A DNA stretch of 5,543 bases from Candidatus Woesearchaeota archaeon (GTDB lineage: Archaea; Nanobdellota; Nanobdellia; Woesearchaeales; CG1-02-33-12), in contig JAFCEA010000045.1 of the NCBI GenBank assembly GCA_017609385.1, positions 1 to 5,543 on the forward strand. Direction: 5' to 3'. This document shows, piece by piece, positions 1-5,221 of this stretch. Positions within the stretch are counted from its first letter, which is position 1. Every line of letters begins with the position of its first letter. The notes under the pieces are model-generated. The model did no database searches and was not told where the DNA came from. It worked only from the letters and a program-made list of their open reading frames with translations. The translations under genes were made by a program, and so were the position numbers.

Positions 1-243
1 CAAGATGTTTTTTTCTTTTAGTATTGTTGTTACACTCTTTCCTATAACCTGTTTTATATCAGGTATGCCATATACATCTCTTAAGAATAAGCCAATCTGG
101 CTTGGTGTTTTTCCATCTTTTGCCATCTTTGCTATCAATAACTCTATTTCTTTTGGTTTGTATCTTACCCAGCTCAGCTTTGTTCTTTTTGATGGCCTTG
201 TTGAGCCAGCCTTTCCCTTTCTTCCTGAATACATTCTTGCCAT
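1..243 (-). CDS. rps15: Small ribosomal subunit protein uS15 (archaeal S15/eukaryotic S13 type), N-terminal 81 residues, cut by window edge
   Basis: Component of the small ribosomal subunit that binds the central domain of 16S rRNA early in assembly. The minus strand reads MARMYSGRKGKAGSTRPSK and continues open to the window edge. The basic N-terminal extension starting MARM, the following W-V-x-Y segment (about residues 25-28) and the block LRDVYGIPDIKQVIGK (about residues 54-69) are hallmarks of archaeal/eukaryotic uS15, which carries an N-terminal extension that bacterial S15 lacks. The family is usually about 150 residues, so roughly half, including most of the rRNA-binding helical core, lies outside the window. 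The start is fixed by a strong Shine-Dalgarno site 8 bases upstream. It lies 119 bases downstream of tRNA-Gln on the same strand but appears to have its own promoter and a structured leader. Identification is by recognised sequence pattern. Confidence 0.95.
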   Translation of the reverse strand, partial: MARMYSGRKGKAGSTRPSKRTKLSWVRYKPKEIELLIAKMAKDGKTPSQIGLFLRDVYGIPDIKQVIGKSVTTILKEKNIL

Positions 244-251
244 TTTAATTT

Positions 252-257
252 CCTCCT
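252..257 (-). promoter_or_regulatory. Ribosome binding site of rps15
   Basis: The minus strand reads AGGAGG followed by AAATTAAA and the ATG, a full Shine-Dalgarno match with 8-base spacing. It is the strongest such site in the window and decides the rps15 start. The last strand of a possible leader helix (258-264) ends immediately before it, so folding of the leader could affect access to it. Confidence 0.85.
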
Positions 258-320
258 AAGAGATCAAGAAAAAGAATCTTGTCTCCAGCATAACCCAGTC
301 TTGACCGGATTATCTCTTGA
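258..320 (-). promoter_or_regulatory. Structured 5' leader of rps15, possible three-way junction
   Basis: Read on the minus strand, AAGAGAT (318-312) can pair with ATCTCTT (264-258), closing a domain that holds two further hairpins. One is CCGGT/ACTGG with loop CAAG (308-295). The other is CAAGA/TCTTG with a 7-base loop (281-265). The closing helix ends directly at the Shine-Dalgarno site. A competing pairing also exists: ATCAAGA (320-314) is complementary to TCTTGAT (269-263), which would break both the closing helix and the second hairpin. Bacterial S15 is known to repress its own translation by binding leader structures, some of which mimic the three-way junction it binds in 16S rRNA. That this archaeal leader does the same is inference. 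The pairings are seen in the sequence, but no covariation could be tested. Confidence 0.4.
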
Positions 321-342
321 TATGAAAAAGGAAAATCTAGTT

Positions 343-358
343 ATTTAAAAAGCTTTCG
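343..358 (-). promoter_or_regulatory. Putative BRE/TATA promoter of rps15
   Basis: The minus strand reads CGAAAGCTTTTTAAAT, a purine-rich BRE-like stretch followed by an A/T box. Initiation about 25 bases downstream would fall near 318-322, exactly where the structured leader begins, giving a 5' UTR of roughly 75 bases. It closely resembles the nre promoter at 519-532, which supports both. Read-through from tRNA-Gln is an alternative source of rps15 mRNA. Confidence 0.55.
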
Positions 359-362
359 TAGA

Positions 363-476
363 TAGCCCTGCGCGGATTCGAACCGCGGTCTCAAGCTATC
401 TCCAGCAAGGAGATCCAGTGAATCTCTGATTCACGCTGCCAAAGGCTTGAATGATTGGCCACTACACCACAGGGCT
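363..476 (-). tRNA. tRNA-Gln (anticodon UUG) with a 41-base intron
   Basis: The acceptor stem is AGCCCTG (476-470) paired with CAGGGCT (370-364), with discriminator A at 363; CCA is not encoded. The D-arm contains GTGTAGTGGCCAATCAT, typical of archaeal Gln/Glu tRNAs. The anticodon stem CAAGC (449-445) pairs with GCTTG (396-392). The loop is C-T-TTG-G then A after splicing, so the anticodon TTG occupies 442-440. The T-arm is CGCGG-TTCGAAT-CCGCG, and the variable region is 4 bases (AGAC), as in other archaeal Gln/Glu tRNAs. Removing the intron gives a 73-base mature tRNA with all four arms. The gene is divergent from nre and has a TATA box about 25 bases upstream. Confidence 0.95.
398..438 (-). 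other. tRNA-Gln intron with canonical bulge-helix-bulge at position 37/38
   Basis: The intron lies between G37 (439) and A38 (397). The archaeal splicing-endonuclease substrate can be drawn in full. The outer helix is the anticodon stem. The central 4-bp helix is CTTT (444-441) with GGAG (403-400), including two U-G pairs. The 5' bulge is GG^C (440-438) and the 3' bulge is AT^A (399-397). The inner helix is AGC (437-435) with GCT (406-404). Inside is a 7-bp hairpin, GTGAATC-AGA-GATTCAC (434-418). A competing 6-bp hairpin, ATCTCC/GGAGAT (414-409 with 403-398), would sequester the 3' splice site. Confidence 0.88.
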
Positions 477-498
477 ATGCTGCAAAAGAACTGTATTT

Positions 499-510
499 TG
501 TTTATAAAAC
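499..510 (-). promoter_or_regulatory. TATA box of tRNA-Gln
   Basis: The minus strand reads GTTTTATAAACA, preceded by an A-rich BRE-like stretch. Its TATA core (501-508) lies 25-32 bases before the tRNA 5' end at 476, the expected archaeal spacing. The core TTTATAAA is itself palindromic, so some use toward nre is possible, but nre has a better-placed box at 519-532. Confidence 0.6.
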
Positions 511-518
511 TTTTTATT

Positions 519-532
519 CGAAAGCTTTAAAT
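519..532 (+). promoter_or_regulatory. BRE/TATA promoter of nre
   Basis: CGAAAGCTTTAAAT lies with its A/T box about 23-31 bases before the nre ATG. That places the transcription start at or within a few bases of the ATG, so the mRNA is probably leaderless. No Shine-Dalgarno sequence precedes the ATG, which agrees. The box is nearly identical to the one assigned to rps15 on the other strand. Confidence 0.6.
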
Positions 533-554
533 CATTTGTTTATTTCCAAACTTT

Positions 555-1778
555 ATGCAGCCATTATTTAGATGCAAAGGAAGAGGCTTTTGCGGAAGAA
601 GCTTTTGCCCTATTTATGCAAAAAGCCAGGCAATGTTCAAGGTAGAGAAGATGCTTGACAAAAGTGATTTTTCCAGCTCAAGCCCTGCTCCATTTGTTGG
701 CCATTATGGCTATCCAAATGTAAATGTGGGAATACTAAGCCCTGCAAGGCTTGATGAAAAAGCAGAGCTCTATGATGCCCCTCAATATTGGGCAGAGCAT
801 AACTTCAAGATACCAAAAATAGTTGACTTAAGGTCCTCTTTAATAAACTCAAGATTTAAAATAGAAATAAAAAAACAAAATAAATTCTTAGATATAAGCC
901 AAGAGGTTGGAATGGCTTCAAAGCCAGTTGATGTTGAGATTTCAGTTGATGAAAAGCCAAGGTTTAGGATTAAGGTTGATTCCTATAATGCTCCTATGGG
1001 CCCAAATGCAAAGCTAAAAAATGCAAAAATAACCTCAAACCCAAAAATATCAAATTATGTTGAAAAGGTTGTTGATGATATTGATTTAAAGGCAAGGAAT
1101 GCAATTCTCTATCTCCATAAAAAGGATTTTGACGAGAACTTTCTTACAAAATTATTAAGTGTTGGAAATCTTGGGCTTAAGAAAAACAGAAAGCTTGTTC
1201 CAACAAGATGGAGCATAACTGCAACAGACGACATGATTGCAAAAGAGCTCATAGCAAAAATCAAGGATTACAAGCAGGCAGATTATCTTGCTTTTTTTGG
1301 CTCTTATCTTGGAAATTATTATTTAATCTTACTGTTCCCAGAGCCATGGAGTTATGAATTGTTTGAGACATATATGCCAAAGACAAGCTGGAATGTTGAT
1401 GAAAACATAAACTATACAACTGATTATGAGCCCTATTATGGAAGAAAAACATATGCTGAGAACTGCGCAGGTGGATATTATGCAGCAAGGCTTGCAATAG
1501 TTGAAAAGCTTGAAAAAATGAAAAAACAGTCATCTATTTTGGCATTAAGATTTATAACAGGGGAATATGCTGTTCCATTGGGTGTCTGGGTTGTAAGGGA
1601 GGCTGTGAGAAAGGTAATGAAGAACGGGCCAATTGAATTTGTCTCAAAGGAATTAATGTTGAAATATGCTACCTTATTAATAAAAAAGAAATTCAGCTAT
1701 GATGTTAATAATCTCTTCAAAAACAGTATATTACTAAAAAACCTAAAGAACCAGAAAAAATTGAGCAGCTTCTTTTAG
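555..1778 (+). CDS. nre: Nre-family archaeal DNA repair protein
   Basis: Nre proteins are archaeal PCNA-associated proteins; in haloarchaea NreA is linked to repair of DNA damage. The 407-residue product has the family layout. An N-terminal cysteine cluster (C7, C13, C18, in the context CKGRGFCGRSFCP) probably binds metal. The diagnostic segment YGYPNVNVGILSPARLDE (51-68) follows, then YDAPQYW (73-79) and LRSSLINSRFK (92-102). The block RKLVPTRWSITATDD (about 212-226) precedes a conserved C-terminal domain. The last eight residues, QKKLSSFF, are a textbook PIP box (Q400, L403, F406, F407) for docking on the sliding clamp. Family members usually show a four-cysteine cluster; here the position expected for the first cysteine is Leu4. 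In-frame upstream codons before the stop at 528 offer no standard start, so ATG 555 stands. The stop overlaps the convergent DUF2283 gene by 4 bases. Confidence 0.9.
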   Translation: MQPLFRCKGRGFCGRSFCPIYAKSQAMFKVEKMLDKSDFSSSSPAPFVGHYGYPNVNVGILSPARLDEKAELYDAPQYWAEHNFKIPKIVDLRSSLINSRFKIEIKKQNKFLDISQEVGMASKPVDVEISVDEKPRFRIKVDSYNAPMGPNAKLKNAKITSNPKISNYVEKVVDDIDLKARNAILYLHKKDFDENFLTKLLSVGNLGLKKNRKLVPTRWSITATDDMIAKELIAKIKDYKQADYLAFFGSYLGNYYLILLFPEPWSYELFETYMPKTSWNVDENINYTTDYEPYYGRKTYAENCAGGYYAARLAIVEKLEKMKKQSSILALRFITGEYAVPLGVWVVREAVRKVMKNGPIEFVSKELMLKYATLLIKKKFSYDVNNLFKNSILLKNLKNQKKLSSFF

Positions 1779-2116
1779 TAAACAAATGGTGTCTCAAGAG
1801 GAACAGCTACCTTTGCCGGAATCTCGTGCTTGATGTTTTTGGCCTTAATTGTAATCCCTAAAATTATGCTGTTTGGTTTGATAGATGCGTTAAATTGGGC
1901 ATCAGTCATGTTCCCTAATATTTTTTTTCCTATGTCAAATTCTTTAAAGAATTTAGTTGCGTTTATGATTTCAATACCTCTTATTCTCCCCCTTGTAGAA
2001 ACATCTAATATTAACTCTCCTACATCTATGTTCCCCTTGAATTTTTCATCATTAGAAAAACCTTTATGAACTGATAATATGTCATGATCCTTATCATAAG
2101 AAATTTTTTTCTCCAT
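1775..2116 (-). CDS. DUF2283 family protein, putative antitoxin of a TA-like pair
   Basis: A small soluble 113-residue protein. Its N-terminal half fits DUF2283: YDKDHDILSVHKG (residues 7-19) corresponds to the family's Y-D-x-x-x-D-x-L start. ILDVSTRGRIRGIEIINATKFF (from about 36) corresponds to the D-x-x-G-x-I-x-G-I-E-I-x-x-A signature. The C-terminal half (about 60-113) is longer than in short bacterial members. It sits 11 bases downstream of the DUF4258-like gene on the same strand, so the two are almost surely co-transcribed. DUF2283 genes are often found next to DUF4258 genes, which suggests an antitoxin or partner role, but no activity is proven from sequence. No membrane segment or recognised DNA-binding motif is visible. 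Its 3' end overlaps nre tail to tail. Confidence 0.75.
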   Translation of the reverse strand: MEKKISYDKDHDILSVHKGFSNDEKFKGNIDVGELILDVSTRGRIRGIEIINATKFFKEFDIGKKILGNMTDAQFNASIKPNSIILGITIKAKNIKHEIPAKVAVPLETPFVY

Positions 2117-2123
2117 TTTACTA

Positions 2124-2128
2124 ACCTT
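2124..2128 (-). promoter_or_regulatory. Ribosome binding site of the DUF2283 gene
   Basis: The minus strand reads AAGGT, overlapping the stop codon of the upstream DUF4258-like gene, 7-8 bases before the ATG. It is a partial match to the archaeal anti-Shine-Dalgarno. It supports translation of the second gene from a shared mRNA and the ATG at 2116 as the start. Confidence 0.5.
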
Positions 2129-2484
2129 TATAGTTTACCTCTCTTTTTAATCATGTTCTGCCACGACCTATATCTCATAATGTAGGTGATTATATATAAA
2201 CCTTTCTTATTGTTTCTGTCAAAAATTACGGGAAGTCTCATTGTTCTTGTATTGCTGATTTTAAAATGCAGGCAGTGTACTATGTCTCCATATTTTCCTT
2301 TTTCTTGATATGAATAAACTAGTTTATCAGGATTTAATATATTTCTTATAACTTCATCCTTGTTTCCTTCTCTCAATATTAGCTGCTGTGTAAAATGGGG
2401 ATCATTAAATTCTATATCTTGCTTTTTGTAATTTCTAAGTTTTTTCTTTATTTTATCAACATCATCTTCCTTTATTTCTTCCAT
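2128..2484 (-). CDS. DUF4258-like small protein, putative toxin of a TA-like pair
   Basis: A 118-residue protein with a charged, helical N-terminus (about 1-25), then a compact region resembling DUF4258/RelE-type folds. H30-F-T followed by a helix (LILREGNKDEVIRNIL), then NPDKLVYSY (51-59), recalls the family's pattern of His, helix, N-P-D/E. Strands around CLHFKISNTR (71-80) and MRLPVIFD (82-89) follow, and it ends with YIITYIMRYRSWQ (97-109), a basic and aromatic stretch where toxins of this type often carry functional residues. It is the first gene of a two-gene operon with DUF2283, the toxin-first order also seen in HigBA-type systems. It probably has a leaderless start: a TATA-like box lies about 25 bases upstream and AAGG abuts the ATG too closely to act as a Shine-Dalgarno site. 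Family assignment is by pattern only; a profile search could place it elsewhere. Toxicity is inference. Confidence 0.6.
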   Translation of the reverse strand: MEEIKEDDVDKIKKKLRNYKKQDIEFNDPHFTQQLILREGNKDEVIRNILNPDKLVYSYQEKGKYGDIVHCLHFKISNTRTMRLPVIFDRNNKKGLYIITYIMRYRSWQNMIKKRGKL

Positions 2485-2505
2485 CCTTAATCATTTTTTG
2501 AAATT

Positions 2506-2517
2506 AATTATAAACTT
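2506..2517 (-). promoter_or_regulatory. Putative TATA box of the DUF4258-like/DUF2283 operon
   Basis: The minus strand reads AAGTTTATAATT, centred about 27 bases before the ATG at 2484. This predicts a leaderless or near-leaderless transcript. The twin palindromes lie just upstream of this box (2546-2605), where an activator or repressor could act on it. Confidence 0.5.
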
Positions 2518-2523
2518 ATACAG

Positions 2524-2530
2524 AAAAAAA
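2524..2530 (-). terminator. T7 tract, possible terminator of alaS
   Basis: A run of seven T on the minus strand, about 115 bases beyond the alaS stop and just before the next promoter. Archaeal termination commonly uses U-rich tracts. A shorter T5 run at 2616-2620 is another candidate closer to the stop. No GC-rich hairpin precedes either. Confidence 0.3.
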
Positions 2531-2545
2531 CCGGAAATTTTACTA

Positions 2546-2567
2546 AAATGTTGATTATCAACAAATA
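2546..2567. repeat. Palindromic repeat, copy 1 (candidate operator)
   Basis: Contains TGTTGATTATCAACA (2549-2563), a perfect inverted repeat with 7-bp arms and one central base, embedded in a 22-base stretch repeated exactly at 2584-2605. The two centres (2556 and 2594) are 38 bp apart. The repeats lie in the 157-base gap between the alaS stop and the DUF4258-like operon, upstream of that operon's TATA-like box. Dimeric regulator binding is the simplest reading; a weak RNA hairpin is the alternative. Confidence 0.7.
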
Positions 2568-2583
2568 TTAATAAATAAGTCTT

Positions 2584-2605
2584 AAATGTTGATTATCAAC
2601 AAATA
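2584..2605. repeat. Palindromic repeat, copy 2 (candidate operator)
   Basis: The second exact copy of the 22-base unit, with its palindrome at 2587-2601. Identity covers the palindrome plus AAA before it and AATA after it, more than a chance match in AT-rich DNA would be expected to give. The rest of this intergenic gap (2485-2641) is AT-rich and holds only the TATA-like box and T-tracts. Confidence 0.7.
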
Positions 2606-2641
2606 CTTAAACAATAAAAACTTTATGGCAGTTAATAAGAA

Positions 2642-5170
2642 TTAGTTAATCTTCTTCTTAAAAGACTCTAATTCATCCATAAATCTCTTAACTGTCTTAA
2701 TAAGATACTCTGGCTGGGTTTTTAATATTTCAGCTGTTTTTGTGAGAATATCACCCTGGAATCTCTGTGTTGATTTTAGCTCAAGCTCTTGTTTGGGGAT
2801 TTGCTTTCCTTTTTTTAATGCCTTTCTTGCCTTTTTCCATTTAATGAATACTTCTTCTACTCTTGCAGGAATCTGTGCTTCATTAACATTTAAAATCTTT
2901 GAAAGTTCATATAAGGTTCCTTGCTTCCTGCCAATTTCTTCTTTAGCTCTCTCGCCTGCAACAAACTCTATCCTCACAACACCATCCTGAATTTTTACAG
3001 CTCTTAATATCTTTATTATGCCTGTTTCAGATGTGTTTTTCAGATGTGTTCCACCGCATGCTTCAACATCCAAACCTTTGATTTCAACAATTCTTATCTC
3101 TTTTCCAGGAACAGCTCCACCTTGGTAGATGTTCATTCCATATTTTTTCTCTGCCTCACTTCTCTGCATGAAATTTAAGTAAATAGGAATTTTATCTTTA
3201 ACAATTTTATTAGCAAGATTCTCAATCTTTTCAAGCTCTTCATTTGTAATGCTCTGATAATGTGTTATGTCAAGGTGTGCTTTTTCAACTGTTTTTTTTG
3301 CACCTGCCTGGTTTACATGTGGGCCCAAAACCTTTCTTGCACATGCATTTATTATATGAGTGGCAGTATGATGCTGTGTTAATTGTAGTCTTCTGATAAA
3401 GTCTATTACCCCATTAACTTCATCGCCTTCCTTAGATTTAGGTTTATTATCAAGAACATGGACAATTATATTTCCCTGTTTAAAAACATCAACAACTTTT
3501 TGGTTATTTAGACTGCCTATATCATGATCCTGGCCGCCAGAGCTAGGATAGAATATAGTCTGGTCTAAGATAACATTATTTTTAATTATTTTCAGTACCT
3601 TTGCCTTAAAACTATGTTTTTTGTAATCATCATAATAAAGTGCTTTTGTTTCATTTAAATCCTTTAAGTCAAGGTTTTCTTTTTTCTCAAAAGTTTCTTT
3701 TTTCTCCTTGCTATGGAGTTCAGAAACCATTGAATAGAAATTCTTTGGAACCTCAATTGCTTTTCCAAGCTTTAAAGATTCCTCTCTTACTATCTCAGGA
3801 TCAATGCCCTGGCTGTCATATAACTGCAATAATCTTTGCTCTGATATTCTTTCCTTAACCAATTTTCCGATTATCTGCCTTGATTTTTGCTTTGTTGCAT
3901 TATACTTTTGCTTCTCAACACCAATTATTTTAGCAATAGTATCAAGGTTTTCTGAAAGCTCTGGAAATAGTGGTTTTAGATAGTGAGCATGCTCATTACA
4001 GACATCAGTAAGTGAGATATCCCATCCATACTTGTCAATAAATGACAATGCTCTTCTTAAAATAACCCTTAGATTATAGCCGCCACCAATATTAGAAGGC
4101 AATGCCCCATCTGAGAGTGCAAATAATAATGACCTTGAATGCTCTGCTATTGAATATAACGCTGAGAGGGGAATTATCTTTTGCTTTAGTTCCTTTACAT
4201 CTATGTTTATCTTGGATGCAACATAAAGCCATGCTTTATCTATGTTATTAACCTCATCAACATTTAAGTAAGAGGAATAAGGCAAGAATTTTTTCATCAA
4301 GCCAGAATCAATCTTTATTCCTGCAATATTATAAAGTTTTTTTGCAACAGTTGGAAATGTTGTTTCATAGCTTGTGCTTGTTCCACTGCTGAACCAGGCA
4401 TTTCTTTCAAGACCCATGCCCATGTCAAGAACCTTTATGTTAAGCTCTTTATATGAATCAGGAGTTTGCTCAAAAAGCATGTAAACCTGGTTTCCAAGCT
4501 CTAGGCCCCTAGAAAAAAACTCCATGCAAGGTCCAAAATTTCCACCACCTGCCCATGCATCCTCATGAAAGGTTATCTCATTATTTTTTAGTCCAAGGCC
4601 TTTTTTCAGCCAAGAGTGAATATCCCTAAAATATTGCTCTTGATCATATTTTTCAGGTGGCTGGAATGCATGCTGGCCAATCATGACAAAGCTTGTGTAG
4701 TGAGCTCCTGTTATGCCAACATTATCAATATCATTAAACCTTAAACAAACTTGAGGAACAACCAGTGGGTTTGCAGGCGGCTTTACCTCGCCGCTAACAA
4801 CATATGGCTGGAAATCATAAATTGAAGCCCCTACCCAATAAACATCTGGCCTCCATCTTGCAACAACAGGATATCTCTTTATTGGGGTGTATCCAAGTTT
4901 TTTAAATAAAGAGGAGAATTTTTTCCATGTCTCAATATAGCTCATGCTTTGCTTTGCAGGAGTGTTTCCAATAAACCTAAAGCCACCAGAGCATGATGGG
5001 TCATCGCATGTTTTCTGCTCAAGATTTAGAGTCCAGAAGTATTTTTTGCAATGAATACACTTTTTCCTTATAAAGCCCTCTTGTTTTAATACAGAGGTTG
5101 CATAGTATTTATCCGGCTCTTTGCTTGCCTTTTCCTTAAATATCTTTTTTACCTCTTTGTCTGATAGCAT
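2642..5170 (-). CDS. alaS: Alanyl-tRNA synthetase, archaeal type, short C-terminus
   Basis: A cytoplasmic enzyme that charges tRNA-Ala with alanine and clears mischarged Ser/Gly-tRNA. An archaeal-type N-terminal zinc site is formed by C38, C41, C55 and C60. The class II catalytic core follows: GNTPAKQSMSYIETWKKF (68-85) in the motif 1 region, VCLRFNDIDNVG (141-152) in motif 2, the GMGLERNAW segment (251-259), and GGGYNLRVILRRA (362-374) as motif 3. A tRNA-recognition helical region links to a beta-barrel with YPSSGGQ.D (541-549), then the editing domain with HTATH (H601, H605) and CGGTH (C705, H709), which bind zinc; all four residues are present. The protein ends at 842 in a helical segment (about 740-842), whereas characterised archaeal AlaRS are about 900 residues. 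The globular C-terminal C-Ala domain therefore seems missing or reduced. ATG 5170 follows a TATA-like box by about 25 bases, so the mRNA is probably leaderless. Confidence 0.97.
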   Translation of the reverse strand: MLSDKEVKKIFKEKASKEPDKYYATSVLKQEGFIRKKCIHCKKYFWTLNLEQKTCDDPSCSGGFRFIGNTPAKQSMSYIETWKKFSSLFKKLGYTPIKRYPVVARWRPDVYWVGASIYDFQPYVVSGEVKPPANPLVVPQVCLRFNDIDNVGITGAHYTSFVMIGQHAFQPPEKYDQEQYFRDIHSWLKKGLGLKNNEITFHEDAWAGGGNFGPCMEFFSRGLELGNQVYMLFEQTPDSYKELNIKVLDMGMGLERNAWFSSGTSTSYETTFPTVAKKLYNIAGIKIDSGLMKKFLPYSSYLNVDEVNNIDKAWLYVASKINIDVKELKQKIIPLSALYSIAEHSRSLLFALSDGALPSNIGGGYNLRVILRRALSFIDKYGWDISLTDVCNEHAHYLKPLFPELSENLDTIAKIIGVEKQKYNATKQKSRQIIGKLVKERISEQRLLQLYDSQGIDPEIVREESLKLGKAIEVPKNFYSMVSELHSKEKKETFEKKENLDLKDLNETKALYYDDYKKHSFKAKVLKIIKNNVILDQTIFYPSSGGQDHDIGSLNNQKVVDVFKQGNIIVHVLDNKPKSKEGDEVNGVIDFIRRLQLTQHHTATHIINACARKVLGPHVNQAGAKKTVEKAHLDITHYQSITNEELEKIENLANKIVKDKIPIYLNFMQRSEAEKKYGMNIYQGGAVPGKEIRIVEIKGLDVEACGGTHLKNTSETGIIKILRAVKIQDGVVRIEFVAGERAKEEIGRKQGTLYELSKILNVNEAQIPARVEEVFIKWKKARKALKKGKQIPKQELELKSTQRFQGDILTKTAEILKTQPEYLIKTVKRFMDELESFKKKIN

Positions 5171-5190
5171 ATTAAGCTATTTTCTTGTAT

Positions 5191-5207
5191 ATTATTTAAA
5201 CTTTTTT
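5191..5207 (-). promoter_or_regulatory. BRE/TATA promoter of alaS
   Basis: The minus strand reads AAAAAAGTTTAAATAAT, an A-rich BRE-like stretch plus an A/T box, 21-30 bases before the ATG at 5170. No Shine-Dalgarno site precedes the ATG, which fits a leaderless transcript. The box sits in the 51-base gap after the Mth938-like gene, so alaS can be transcribed on its own as well as by read-through. Confidence 0.55.
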
Positions 5208-5221
5208 ATATTGAAGCAGAA

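Noticed and set aside
5..259. Open plus-strand frame of 84 codons at the left edge
   Set aside because: It is antisense to rps15, whose minus-strand translation matches uS15 closely and has a strong Shine-Dalgarno site.
282..407. Nine-base match (TGCTGGAGA on the minus strand) shared by the rps15 leader (290-282) and the tRNA-Gln intron (407-399)
   Set aside because: Short enough to arise by chance, and no further similarity surrounds it; no basis for a functional link.
1261..1533. Minus-strand open frame inside nre
   Set aside because: It lies wholly within the clearly recognised nre gene and its product has no family-like pattern.
1830..2069. Plus-strand open frame with hydrophobic product opposite the DUF2283 gene
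   Set aside because: Its hydrophobicity is explained by reading the complement of Lys/Asp/Glu-rich codons; the opposite strand carries the DUF2283 signature.
2549..2601. Palindromes as intrinsic terminators of alaS
   Set aside because: As RNA they form only about 5-bp AT-rich stems with 5-base loops, followed by three or four U; too weak to call as terminators, though kept as an alternative in the finding.
2546..2605. Two-copy repeat as a minimal CRISPR array
   Set aside because: The spacer would be only 16 bases, there are just two units, and no cas gene is nearby; the perfect palindrome fits a protein-binding site better.
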